From a virus, in the IMG/VR virus record IMGVR_UViG_3300005613_000204, positions 1 to 36,376 of that record: 36,376 bases of DNA. One strand, written 5' to 3'. The translations under genes were made by a program, and so were the position numbers. Positions within the stretch are counted from its first letter, which is position 1. Each line of letters opens with the position of its first letter. Below are positions 5,545 through 12,810 of this stretch, in pieces. The notes below the pieces were generated by a model that was not told the DNA's origin, searched no databases, and was given only the letters and a program-made list of their open reading frames with translations.

Positions 5545-6156
5545 TCAGATCACCTTTGCTGTGAGAAATTGCTGTTCCAACATCTGGTCCTCTTTGAGCT
5601 TCAGTCCAACCTTCACCATGTTGTTGAATGAAACACAGAAGGAGCGTTTCAGGTCCTGATCCAGCCCTTTGTCAACAGGCAGCCCCGCCTGTGTTTCAAT
5701 CGGGCAGTTGGTCTTTTCCCATACGACGTCGCCTACCGAATTCACCATCGCTCTGTCTTCAGGGAAGTAGCCCATCAGTCGCCTCAGATAAACCACAGCG
5801 CCTGTGTCGCCATCCACTGGCATCACTTTGCGAAACTCATCTGACGACCAGATGGAGTCGTCCCCGCCACTTCGAGCAATCTGCTGACCTTTGCACTGCT
5901 TCCTCAGTCCACAGTGTAGATTAGCCGCTGTACACAGTCGAGGAGTTCCTGACTTCAGCAACATCTGCTCAAGAATCAACGGCCTCATTGCCAGATACGG
6001 CTCCTCCTTCGAGAAGGGGCAGACAGAGCACGGAGCACTCATGTCTGGCACCGAAGCGTTCTGCTCCTGCTCTTCCACATAAAGCTTCCAGCATTTCTGG
6101 CTACAGGTGACGCCGCTTGTCATTTCATAGCACGATCGCCTGATACACCTATTCAT
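5545..6156 (-). CDS. Cys-rich protein with DUF6283-like segment
   Basis: 203-aa protein with many cysteines in its first half. CSVCPFSKEEPYLAMR resembles the start of DUF6283 proteins (C-x2-CPF/W motif followed by more Cys), and further cysteines follow (LCTAANLHC, LRKQC). This suggests one or two zinc or iron-sulfur sites. Function unknown. The ATG at 6156 overlaps the upstream stop by a few bases (AATGAATAG). The C-terminal half is helical and lacks cysteines except two. Confidence 0.55.
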   Translation of the reverse strand: MNRCIRRSCYEMTSGVTCSQKCWKLYVEEQEQNASVPDMSAPCSVCPFSKEEPYLAMRPLILEQMLLKSGTPRLCTAANLHCGLRKQCKGQQIARSGGDDSIWSSDEFRKVMPVDGDTGAVVYLRRLMGYFPEDRAMVNSVGDVVWEKTNCPIETQAGLPVDKGLDQDLKRSFCVSFNNMVKVGLKLKEDQMLEQQFLTAKVI

Positions 6157-6295
6157 TGACTTTCACCTCGCTCCACACTCCGTAATCGTAGTCTCCGCAT
6201 TCTTTGCATCGACGCCACGCGTCATCCGGATACTCTGGAGGATCGTCGAGAAGTGACCCGCAATCCCCACAGGCGTAGCTGCCCTTCAGATTCAT
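6149..6295 (-). CDS. 48-aa rubredoxin-like zinc ribbon protein
   Basis: 48-residue protein with two CxxC knuckles (CGDCG at about 9-13 and CKECG at about 30-34), typical of small zinc ribbons. The ATG at 6295 is chosen because it overlaps the upstream TGA as ATGA (6292-6295); the longer frame upstream to 6448 lies within the preceding gene. Probably a metal-stabilised binding module. Confidence 0.65.
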   Translation of the reverse strand: MNLKGSYACGDCGSLLDDPPEYPDDAWRRCKECGDYDYGVWSEVKVNE

Positions 6296-6486
6296 TCTGT
6301 CGCATTGCTGTCGTCTTGCCCTAGCTCTTCCTTCGGACATCTTATAAACCCCGGGCACATCTCGGTGTCCTTGAAATCGGCTATTGCTATCGGGAGCCCA
6401 CATTTGAACGATGCTCCTTTGAGTCCTTCTGTCAGTCTTCGACTGCACTCTTCATTGCAGCAGTTCGTCGCACTACAAAACGTCAT
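6292..6486 (-). CDS. Small conserved phage Cys-rich protein
   Basis: 64-aa protein of a type common in phages. It has closely spaced cysteines near the N-terminus (FCSATNCCNEECSRRLT) followed by IADF and a final Cys region. Metal binding is likely; the function is not known. The start at 6486 is chosen because its ATG overlaps the upstream TGA (ATGA, 6483-6486) and the peptide then begins MTFCSATNC, as related proteins do. Confidence 0.65.
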   Translation of the reverse strand: MTFCSATNCCNEECSRRLTEGLKGASFKCGLPIAIADFKDTEMCPGFIRCPKEELGQDDSNATE

Positions 6487-6650
6487 GTCTCTAAAGCAGA
6501 GCATTCTGTATCCCCAAGAAGATCAATTTGTAACCCGCCCTGCCTGCTCATCCATCTGGCCAGATTCCGCAGAGGCTGGCCGATGAACCTCTTTACGACT
6601 GGAGCAGAATCAGTGATGGTTTCATTTTCGGTTTTCACCCAGACTGTCAT
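6483..6650 (-). CDS. 55-aa hypothetical protein
   Basis: Small protein beginning MTVWVKTENETITDS with a basic middle (VVKRFIGQPLRNLARWM). The ATG at 6650 lies inside the end of the upstream gene (29-base overlap), and the stop overlaps the next ATG. A longer frame from 6701 exists but would overlap more. No family recognised. Confidence 0.55.
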   Translation of the reverse strand: MTVWVKTENETITDSAPVVKRFIGQPLRNLARWMSRQGGLQIDLLGDTECSALET

Positions 6651-6888
6651 TTTCAGGCTCGATACCCGATATTCCACGCAATGCTTTGATATGTTCGTCA
6701 CTTATGCCGCCTGAAGCTGCAGATTTCTCCACCAGTATTGTCATCACGGTCATGTTGTTTTGAAATGACTCAAGAGCACCCAAAGCCCCGCCTGCCTGGG
6801 CGATAAGTTCTGAATCGACGGTGTTATTGTCTCCCCGGTCGGCAGCATTGACTATTGCCATCTTCAGGTCATCAATCAAGCTTTTCAT
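6622..6888 (-). CDS. Hypothetical helical protein
   Basis: 88-aa helical, acidic protein (MKSLIDDLKMAIVNAADRGD at the start). No family recognised. The ATG at 6888 overlaps the glycosyltransferase stop by one base (TAATG), so it is coupled to the upstream gene. Cytoplasmic, as far as can be seen. Confidence 0.6.
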   Translation of the reverse strand: MKSLIDDLKMAIVNAADRGDNNTVDSELIAQAGGALGALESFQNNMTVMTILVEKSAASGGISDEHIKALRGISGIEPENDSLGENRK

Positions 6889-7820
6889 TACTTCATCCGG
6901 TAAGTGAATGGTTCAGGAGTGACTCCTGAGATAAGCTTCTCGAACAGATCGTAGAACAGCTTCGCCCGATCTTCCCATGCCCATTGCTGTATCTCAGCCT
7001 CGCCGAACCGGCGAAATGTTTGTTCTCCGGCGATGGCCCGATCAATCCCACGACTGAAGTCTTCTACGGTACGATTTACGTAAACGCAAGCGCTTTGATT
7101 GCGGAATTCCAGCATATTTCCAACACGAGTTGTGATGGGCACGCAGCCGCACGCCATTGCCTCCAACAGATAGTTGGGAGTGGCGTCAGTCTCTGAACAG
7201 CAGATGACAAATCTGGACAGGTTGTACAGTTCCAGCATCTGGTCGTCGTTCAGTACCATTTCCGGATCAGGCAAATGGGTTACAGGATCCCATTCCTTCC
7301 CTGTCTTGACCCGGAGTTCGAATTCGACGTCAGGTCTCGCCTTCTGTAGAGGCTCCAGTATGTCGTGCAGGCCCTTCCCTGCCGGACCAACCCAGATTGC
7401 TTTCATCTTACGATTGATCGGATTTCCAATAACCTCGAAGTGCTTGAGATCGACGCCATTGGAGATATTGCAGCTCTTTGGCCTCTTGCCGAAGTGCTCC
7501 CACGCTTTGTAATTGTTACAGATGACGTAGTCGCAGTGTTGCATACTGCGCTCAAACTCTGCATGCGCACGCTGATGATCCGCATTGTGGGAATTTACCA
7601 GTTTGGCTTTTGCCGACTGGTTGCGTAGCCTTTGCTTAATATGCTCGGTGAAGGAGTAGTCGATGTTGTACACAAGGTCGTAGGAAGTGAGATCCTTCGG
7701 AACTTCGTGCACGTAGGTAATATCGACTTCGAAGTTTTCCGGCGCATACTTCTTCAGTGCATGAGCCCGTTTGTCGTACGCCCATCCTCGAACATCAGCG
7801 ATTATCAGGACCTTGCGCAT
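6888..7820 (-). CDS. GT-B glycosyltransferase (family 1/4-like)
   Basis: 310-aa glycosyltransferase that would move a sugar from a nucleotide-sugar donor to an unknown acceptor. The N-terminal domain begins with a Rossmann strand (KVLIIADVRGWAYDKRA). The C-terminal domain holds the GT4-type donor site: WVGPAGKGLHDIL and, about residues 210-235, CCSETDATPNYLLEAMACGC, ending in the E-x7-E-like acidic region. The start at 7820 overlaps the upstream stop by one base (TAATG). It is paired with a GT-A enzyme directly upstream and lies four genes after a cytosine-methyltransferase-like gene. The acceptor could be DNA bases, a virion protein or host surface glycan; context does not decide. Confidence 0.85.
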   Translation of the reverse strand: MRKVLIIADVRGWAYDKRAHALKKYAPENFEVDITYVHEVPKDLTSYDLVYNIDYSFTEHIKQRLRNQSAKAKLVNSHNADHQRAHAEFERSMQHCDYVICNNYKAWEHFGKRPKSCNISNGVDLKHFEVIGNPINRKMKAIWVGPAGKGLHDILEPLQKARPDVEFELRVKTGKEWDPVTHLPDPEMVLNDDQMLELYNLSRFVICCSETDATPNYLLEAMACGCVPITTRVGNMLEFRNQSACVYVNRTVEDFSRGIDRAIAGEQTFRRFGEAEIQQWAWEDRAKLFYDLFEKLISGVTPEPFTYRMK

Positions 7821-8443
7821 TACGTCTCGCCCCACAGGCTCGTGCAGTGTGTTCCCAGATGAAACGCCTTTGCCTGTTTCAGGTATCCCACTCTTAGCTG
7901 GTAGTTCTCCCAGAGTGATCTACAGAAGTGTCCGTCGTAACCTTCTACGCGAATCTCCGGCATCTCGATGGGAAAATCCTGCTTTCTGCAGAATCGAAAT
8001 CCACCACAGGAGTAGTGCTCCATCACCAGGTCATTGTTGTAAGGAATTCTACCCGGAAGTTCTTTCAGCGGAATGATCGTGTGCGGAGAAGGCCACGCAC
8101 TCAGAATGGCAAAGTCTTTTCTCTCAGAAAGTACATTGACGCCACTCTTCACGTGCCCTGAGTTGTAGGGCAGCATGTCATTGTCTGTCAGGATAAAGAC
8201 TTCCGTTGTCGCGGTGTCGAACGCTTCTTTCCGGGCACGGACAGTGAAGTCCAGACCCGTTTCATATTCGTCGTTCTCGATCGTACGGATATTCAGTCTC
8301 AGGCCATCCGCGAGGCATGCGTCTTTCGTTGCGTCCAGCCAGTTCTTAGCAACATTATGGATCTGCCCTCGATTCAGCCATTTCGTGCCAAGCTGCTTCC
8401 CAGCCGGGAAGTAGTCCATCACAAATAGATCAACATCCTGCAT
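7820..8443 (-). CDS. GT-A glycosyltransferase (family 2-like)
   Basis: 207-aa protein with the core of a GT-A nucleotide-sugar binding fold. The metal-binding DxD motif is visible as DND (residues 87-89) in VFILTDNDMLP, after a strand of the type that precedes it in family 2 enzymes. The C-terminal part (GYDGHFCRSLWENYQLRVGY) resembles the acceptor side of these proteins. Smaller than most family 2 enzymes, so it may be minimal. The ATG at 8443 follows GGAAATAAACG. Translationally coupled to the GT-B gene, suggesting that both act in one sugar-transfer pathway. Confidence 0.75.
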   Translation of the reverse strand: MQDVDLFVMDYFPAGKQLGTKWLNRGQIHNVAKNWLDATKDACLADGLRLNIRTIENDEYETGLDFTVRARKEAFDTATTEVFILTDNDMLPYNSGHVKSGVNVLSERKDFAILSAWPSPHTIIPLKELPGRIPYNNDLVMEHYSCGGFRFCRKQDFPIEMPEIRVEGYDGHFCRSLWENYQLRVGYLKQAKAFHLGTHCTSLWGET

Positions 8444-8446
8444 CGT

Positions 8447-8683
8447 TTATTTCCGATCTCGGTTTTGCCTGATCCTGGACCGAACCAGTTCTTCAGTAAG
8501 AGGCTGACGATGGTCCACCGACCACGCTTCCTGAACCTCACTCCACCAGTCTTTAACCCCATCCCGTAACCCTAGCCACACTGCCACAGCTAGATGCAGC
8601 GGCAAGCCAATTACAATCACAAGAAGCAAAAGTACTATTCTCGGCAGGGATCGGAATGCCGGTCGAAGATTGTCGCGAGGCAT
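8447..8683 (-). CDS. Single-pass membrane protein
   Basis: 78-aa protein with one hydrophobic segment at about residues 16-36 (IVLLLLVIVIGLPLHLAVAV), a basic N-terminus and a charged C-terminal tail rich in Arg. The stop is three bases from the glycosyltransferase start, so they are co-transcribed. It might anchor the glycosyltransferases at the membrane, but nothing in the sequence shows an interaction. Confidence 0.6.
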   Translation of the reverse strand: MPRDNLRPAFRSLPRIVLLLLVIVIGLPLHLAVAVWLGLRDGVKDWWSEVQEAWSVDHRQPLTEELVRSRIRQNRDRK

Positions 8684-8752
8684 GTCAGATGGCTTTTCTT
8701 CTGTTCGCTGGGGCGATCAACCGTCACGCTCCAACATGATTGTGCACTATCG

Positions 8753-8766
8753 CACATAGCTATGTG
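8753..8766. repeat. 14-bp perfect palindrome in a 109-bp gap
   Basis: CACATAGCTATGTG lies in the gene-poor interval 8684-8792. The only frame there is a 40-codon one from an ATG at about 8757 that overlaps the next gene and looks weak. The palindrome may be an operator or a chance match. Confidence 0.35.
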
Positions 8767-8792
8767 TTCGCCGAAGAATTCAGAGTTATCTG

Positions 8793-9005
8793 CTACGCAC
8801 TTCTCGAAACTGACGATTTCGACCCTGCGACAAACAGTGACACAAACAGCATCAGCCAGAATGCCACCCAGTACCCAATCGGCTTCGTCACGGTCACGGC
8901 TGACACCACCGCGTAATTCCAAATCCACATAAAAGGCCACGCCATTAACAGGCACATCGCTACAGACAGCACAATCATGCTGCCGATGATTCCAGCAATC
9001 TTCAT
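8793..9005 (-). CDS. Two-helix membrane protein
   Basis: 70-aa protein with two hydrophobic segments (IIGSMIVLSVAMCLLMAWPF and YWVAFWLMLFVSLFVAG). The ATG at 9005 is preferred because AAAGGATTCGAGG precedes it; a GTG at 9044 gives a 13-residue extension but has no ribosome-binding site. It lacks a catalytic motif. A holin-like role is possible, given size and topology, but no endolysin is nearby. Confidence 0.6.
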   Translation of the reverse strand: MKIAGIIGSMIVLSVAMCLLMAWPFMWIWNYAVVSAVTVTKPIGYWVAFWLMLFVSLFVAGSKSSVSRSA

Positions 9006-9058
9006 AGCCTCGAATCCTTTCTGCAAAAAGTCGATCGCGCTCACATGGGCCGGAGCGT

Positions 9059-9071
9059 CCCGAAATTCGGG
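9059..9071. repeat. Short perfect hairpin after the methyltransferase gene
   Basis: CCCGAAATTCGGG is a 13-base inverted repeat directly downstream of the methyltransferase stop (9075-9077). There is no T-run on the transcribed strand. Probably an mRNA stem-loop between genes, similar in placement to the palindromes at 1370 and 5177. Confidence 0.45.
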
Positions 9072-9074
9072 CTG

Positions 9075-9701
9075 TTAGCCCCATTGAGAAGACATCTGCT
9101 GCGCAACAGACATATATGTACGGCTTCTATTCTTCGAACGCTCTGGGCCGGGCGACATTTCGTGACACTCGGCTTTGATGTACTTCTTGTCGATGTAGTG
9201 AGTACGCCTCAGTGGTGGTAGCCCCTTCAGCCACAGGCATGTAGATTTCGTGAAAGGGTCGCCGAACCAGTGAGGATGGACGCACTGGCTGTACTTTCCA
9301 ACAACACGAGTCAGCCGACTGGACGGAATTGGATTCTCAATGCAGATCTTTGGGATCGGAAGCTCCCACAACCTCTTGAAGAAGATAACAGCCTCGTAAT
9401 GATTGGCCCACCGATCTGGATACTGTGGGTGAGCACGCCTAAGGTTTTCAGGCTTGTGTGTATCATCAGGATGATAAAACCACCTGGCTCCAGCATTTGT
9501 AATGTAGGTGCATTCCGGGTGTGCAATCATCAAGTCGAAAGATTGAGGCGACTCTTTCTGCAGGAATTCGAATATGTCACCCTGGTAATGCGGTCCTGGG
9601 CTTTCCGTAGGCAGCAGATCTACCGATATGGCTTCGTGTCCACGCCTAAGGAAGGAATCACGAACGCGACCGGACGCCTCGCATGCACAAAGTACTCGCA
9701 T
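9075..9701 (-). CDS. DNA cytosine-methyltransferase-like protein
   Basis: 208-aa class I SAM-dependent methyltransferase of a phage group related to C5-cytosine methylases. The start MRVLCACEASGRVRDSF is the SAM-binding loop of this group, VDLLPTESPGPHYQGDIFEF continues the Rossmann core, and MIAHPECTYITNAGARWF carries the catalytic-type cysteine (C64; usually PPCT, here PECT). It lacks the large target-recognition domain of full restriction-type enzymes. It could methylate C5 of cytosine in DNA. The ATG at 9701 follows GAGAGTC. Its neighbours include two glycosyltransferases and a PD-(D/E)XK-like protein. The PE substitution in the motif is a small oddity. Confidence 0.75.
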   Translation of the reverse strand: MRVLCACEASGRVRDSFLRRGHEAISVDLLPTESPGPHYQGDIFEFLQKESPQSFDLMIAHPECTYITNAGARWFYHPDDTHKPENLRRAHPQYPDRWANHYEAVIFFKRLWELPIPKICIENPIPSSRLTRVVGKYSQCVHPHWFGDPFTKSTCLWLKGLPPLRRTHYIDKKYIKAECHEMSPGPERSKNRSRTYMSVAQQMSSQWG

Positions 9702-9718
9702 TAAAAGACTCTCATTTC

Positions 9719-10183
9719 TCAGTGTGTGCTGAAATACCTGCCTGTTTCGCTCGCCTGTTTAAGCAGTTCTTCAGCGCCAATCTGGAGCCGTCTTTCTGCG
9801 GCTCTCCCAGGACAGAGTATTTCAATTACCTCATCCAGATTCGCTTCTGGATCATTCATGTCAATGTACGCTAAAGGTACGCGTGCTCCAGCACATGCGA
9901 TGGCGCATCTTCCGATATTCAGCTGTTCTTTCTCTTTATCCTCAATCAGTAGCAGGACAGCAGGCTTTCGACCGAGCACGCTGGCGTAATACCACGCCTG
10001 CCCGATGGCTTCCTGCCACTTCCCTGCCCGTTCAACCTCGACCGCGTACACGTCTGTGACAATATCGCATCGAGAGCCGTAGAGGGTCCGCTCCTCAGCT
10101 CGGGCATTCATTTCCTTCGCTAAAGCTTCGGACCACTCTGGCTCTCGACTGCCCGGAGTCAGCTCACTCAACGTCTTCATCAT
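9719..10183 (-). CDS. PD-(D/E)XK nuclease-like protein
   Basis: 154-aa protein. The stretch SRCDIVTDVYAVEVERAGKW followed by QEAIGQAWYYA matches the pattern of small phage proteins with a PD-(D/E)XK-type core: an Asp on one strand (CDIVT), then E-V-E on the next (AVEVE), then a helix with conserved Gln (EAIGQ). This suggests a metal-dependent DNase or an inactive relative. The usual Lys is not obvious, so activity is uncertain. The start at 10183 (a second ATG follows immediately) overlaps the end of recA by 20 bases. Confidence 0.6.
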   Translation of the reverse strand: MMKTLSELTPGSREPEWSEALAKEMNARAEERTLYGSRCDIVTDVYAVEVERAGKWQEAIGQAWYYASVLGRKPAVLLLIEDKEKEQLNIGRCAIACAGARVPLAYIDMNDPEANLDEVIEILCPGRAAERRLQIGAEELLKQASETGRYFSTH

Positions 10184-12458
10184 GATTCTTTGCGTAAGAG
10201 ATATTGCACGCCTTCAAGACTCGACTCTGAATTTCAGTACGCAGATCATTGTCATTCTCGATTGTCTCACGAGTCTTAGGTTTTCCCTGACCGATATTGA
10301 CTCCCTCGAATGAATACCACGCACCGCTCCTCTTGAGGATCTTCTTATCTACGGCGATATCAATCATTTCATTGAGAGGATTGATGCCGCCTTCGGGTAT
10401 CAGATCAAATTCAGCACGGCGAAATGGCGGCGCAATCTTGTTCTTCACCACCTTTGCCCGGACACGAATCCCTGCCGCTTCATCACCATCCTTGAGGGTG
10501 GATATCTTTGCCAGTTCGACCCGGCACGATGAGAAGAACTTCAGTGCTCGTCCTCCCGGGGTGGTATTGGGCGACCCAAACATCACCCCAACCTTCTCTC
10601 GAATCTGATTAATGAACACTACAGTTGCCTTGGTATTGGAGACAGCGCCAGCCAGCTTCCGCATGGCTTGGCCCATCATGCGAGCCTGAAGACCGACATG
10701 AGAATCACCGATCTCGCCATGCAACTCGGCTTTCGGAGTCAGGGCGGCCACTGAGTCAACGACGATGAGATCTGTACCGCCTCCTGCAACGAGCTGATCA
10801 ACAATCTGCAGCCCTTCTTCACCATATGTGGGCTGCGACAGATACAGTTCGTCCAGATTAACACCTAGCTTCTGTGCCCATTCGGGATCAAGAGCATGCT
10901 CTGCATCGACAAATGCGACATTTCCACCCAGATTCTGTACCCCTGCAATCATATGCAGACATAGAGTCGTGTTGTGCGTCACGAAGCCGTTCGCAATGAA
11001 AGAGTGAGTTGCCGACATTTCAAAGTCGAACGTCGGCACCTCGCCGCCATCGCCAATATCTTCGATCCTGTCGAAGAAGAAGTTCTCGTGTTCGAGCGAC
11101 TCCAGATGTCGCGTCAGATGGTTATTCGGCAGGCCTTTCAGTGAAAGAATCTTACCGAGGCGATCGTATGTCAGCTTGGCTTTCGGGTTGTCGCCGATAA
11201 CATCTTTGAACAGGGTGTGCTCGCTCTGATACGTTTCCATGGCGTCATACAGATCCTGAAGGACAAGTCCCATGTGAGGTATGGAGTCAAAGTTCGTCGA
11301 GCCAGAAGATTCAGACAGCTGCTGCAGGGCCGAATCTCTACAGGAAGACTGAGTTCCGATCAGGTCGCGATACCGCAATGCCTCACACCCGCCAATCTCA
11401 ATGGTCCAGTAGTCGTTATCTGGGTATTTACTGACGGTCTTCTTTCGCAGGATCGACACAATGCCAAACTGCAAAAGCATCAGCCTGACTTCCTTCAGCA
11501 GTCGTTTACTGGCAGATGTTACAGTTATTGTACCGCGAGGCACATTCACGTGACATTCACAGTCAAAGTATCCTTGTAGAAAGCTTTGGGCGCACCTCCT
11601 GTCGCCAGTCAGTACTGCAGTTGGCACATACTTGTCTTTTGCATTTCCCACAGACAATCCATGGTCGTCATAGAACGCCTGCACAGAATCTTTGCATGGC
11701 CAGTGGAAGTTGATACTTCCCGCGTCATTATTGGGGTACTTATTCGCATCCTTTGCCAGAGCCCGGTTAACCTCTGGCACGCAGATCCCAATTACATCCT
11801 TATCGTCATTCGTGAACTGAATCCTACTGCCTTCAAATCTTCCATCGGCCACCAATGCTCCAAGAGCGTAGGCAGTCTCGAAGGGCAATGAGTTTGCACC
11901 GAAGGGACATCCTCTGCGAGAAACGAGGTAGTCTCCGAGTATCAAATCGCCAGTTTTTCTCCAAACGAGATTTCCCCTCTCGCTCATAACCAAGTGTGGG
12001 TGATTGATAGTGGACGATATCTCCGATCCCGACTGTGTCGTGATGCGGCATACCCGCCTGCGTCCATTGTGAGTAAATGTCTTTGTTGACTCCAGTTGCC
12101 CGTGTCGATTCACGAGCCGGCACTTCTTCGGAGTGTTACGGGAAACACACACTGCATCCAGGCCATTGCGATCGAACACATCAGATATCGTCTCAATGCC
12201 ATTTTCCGTAAAGAGATACGTGTCGGCAGGAAGGCATTTCCCGCTCGATTCTCCGCCGAATAGCTCAATAAGACGACCACGGGGGATTCCCTTCCCGCCC
12301 AAGGCAATGTCCAGAGCAAGCGATCCTGAGTGAAAACCCTCAACATTGAGAGAGGTTTTTTCATTCAGCTTCATAATCGACGATTTGCCGAAACTCTTTT
12401 GGATGCCTGCAATTGTGTTCTGGAACGCTTCATCTTTGGAATGGTCGCGACTGCTCAT
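10164..12458 (-). CDS. recA: RecA recombinase precursor with intein
   Basis: 764-aa precursor. Residues 1-74 and 497-764 form a 342-aa RecA, close to the usual length. RecA coats single-stranded DNA and drives homologous pairing and strand exchange with ATP. The Walker A motif GESSGK/TT is split by the intein between K74 and the +1 Thr, so no active RecA can exist before splicing. Walker B (DLIVVDSVAAL), loop L1 (EIGDSHVGLQARMM) and loop L2 (QIREKVGVMFGSPNTTPGG) are intact. The ATG at 12458 follows AGAAGG. The gene heads the leftward operon, so recA would be among its first products. Confidence 0.97.
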   Translation of the reverse strand: MSSRDHSKDEAFQNTIAGIQKSFGKSSIMKLNEKTSLNVEGFHSGSLALDIALGGKGIPRGRLIELFGGESSGKCLPADTYLFTENGIETISDVFDRNGLDAVCVSRNTPKKCRLVNRHGQLESTKTFTHNGRRRVCRITTQSGSEISSTINHPHLVMSERGNLVWRKTGDLILGDYLVSRRGCPFGANSLPFETAYALGALVADGRFEGSRIQFTNDDKDVIGICVPEVNRALAKDANKYPNNDAGSINFHWPCKDSVQAFYDDHGLSVGNAKDKYVPTAVLTGDRRCAQSFLQGYFDCECHVNVPRGTITVTSASKRLLKEVRLMLLQFGIVSILRKKTVSKYPDNDYWTIEIGGCEALRYRDLIGTQSSCRDSALQQLSESSGSTNFDSIPHMGLVLQDLYDAMETYQSEHTLFKDVIGDNPKAKLTYDRLGKILSLKGLPNNHLTRHLESLEHENFFFDRIEDIGDGGEVPTFDFEMSATHSFIANGFVTHNTTLCLHMIAGVQNLGGNVAFVDAEHALDPEWAQKLGVNLDELYLSQPTYGEEGLQIVDQLVAGGGTDLIVVDSVAALTPKAELHGEIGDSHVGLQARMMGQAMRKLAGAVSNTKATVVFINQIREKVGVMFGSPNTTPGGRALKFFSSCRVELAKISTLKDGDEAAGIRVRAKVVKNKIAPPFRRAEFDLIPEGGINPLNEMIDIAVDKKILKRSGAWYSFEGVNIGQGKPKTRETIENDNDLRTEIQSRVLKACNISYAKNHDEDVE
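10971..12236 (-). mobile_element. LAGLIDADG intein in the RecA P-loop
   Basis: 422-aa intein (precursor residues 75-496). It starts with the nucleophile Cys in CLPADTYLFTENGIETISD (block A), has TINHPH (block B, T150 and H153), and ends FVTHN with the His-Asn pair before Thr +1 (block G), so all splicing residues are present. Between them are two LAGLIDADG-type dodecapeptides, ALGALVADG (about 199-207) and FLQGYFDCEC (about 293-302), with the acidic catalytic positions kept. The homing endonuclease is therefore probably active. Insertion in the most conserved ATP-binding motif is typical of inteins, since this site resists deletion. Confidence 0.95.
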
Positions 12459-12508
12459 TCGAACCTTCTTCTGAGAAAAGACATGGACTAACGCTGCAAA
12501 TCTGCTAC

Positions 12509-12537
12509 ATTGTATTCGTCAGCGTCAACGTCGTCGA
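12509..12537 (-). promoter_or_regulatory. Candidate leftward promoter for the recA operon
   Basis: In the 91-base gap between the divergent starts at 12458 and 12550, the minus strand shows TACAAT (12509-12514) with TCGACG (12532-12537) 17 bases upstream. The -10 match is good, the -35 weak. No rightward promoter stood out in the gap. Confidence 0.35.
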
Positions 12538-12549
12538 CAGGGAAGATTC

Positions 12550-12810
12550 GTGAAAATCAGAATTCGCGGCAAATTCTGGCAGTTCAAGCGAGAGATTCTC
12601 TCCGATGCCCGGGGGACGTGCGATCCGCCCAATGCGCCCGGGAAGTCCATCGTTGTCGACGCTAATCTGGTCGGAGAAGAGGAACTTGAGGTAGTGCTGC
12701 ATGAAATGGCACATGCGGCCTTCTGGGACCTTGACGAAGAGGCAGTGACGGAAGCTGCCCACGATATCGCACGCGTTCTCTGGAAACTCGGATACAGAAG
12801 GGTTGGCTGA
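12550..12810 (+). CDS. HExxH putative metalloprotease-like protein
   Basis: 86-aa protein whose second half has the zinc-metallopeptidase signature HEMAH (H51, E52, H55) in VVLHEMAHAAFWDLDEEAVT, with acidic residues E64 and E68 as possible third ligands. Small phage proteins of this type resemble the catalytic helix of SprT- or IrrE-like peptidases, but there is no other domain. The GTG start at 12550 follows AGGGAAG. Its stop abuts the ATG of the metallophosphoesterase gene, forming a short rightward operon opposite recA. Confidence 0.6.
   Translation: MKIRIRGKFWQFKREILSDARGTCDPPNAPGKSIVVDANLVGEEELEVVLHEMAHAAFWDLDEEAVTEAAHDIARVLWKLGYRRVG

Noticed and set aside
8635-9084. 149-codon leftward frame across two membrane-protein genes
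   Set aside because: Its translation lacks domain character and overlaps two frames with clear hydrophobic helices and ribosome-binding sites.
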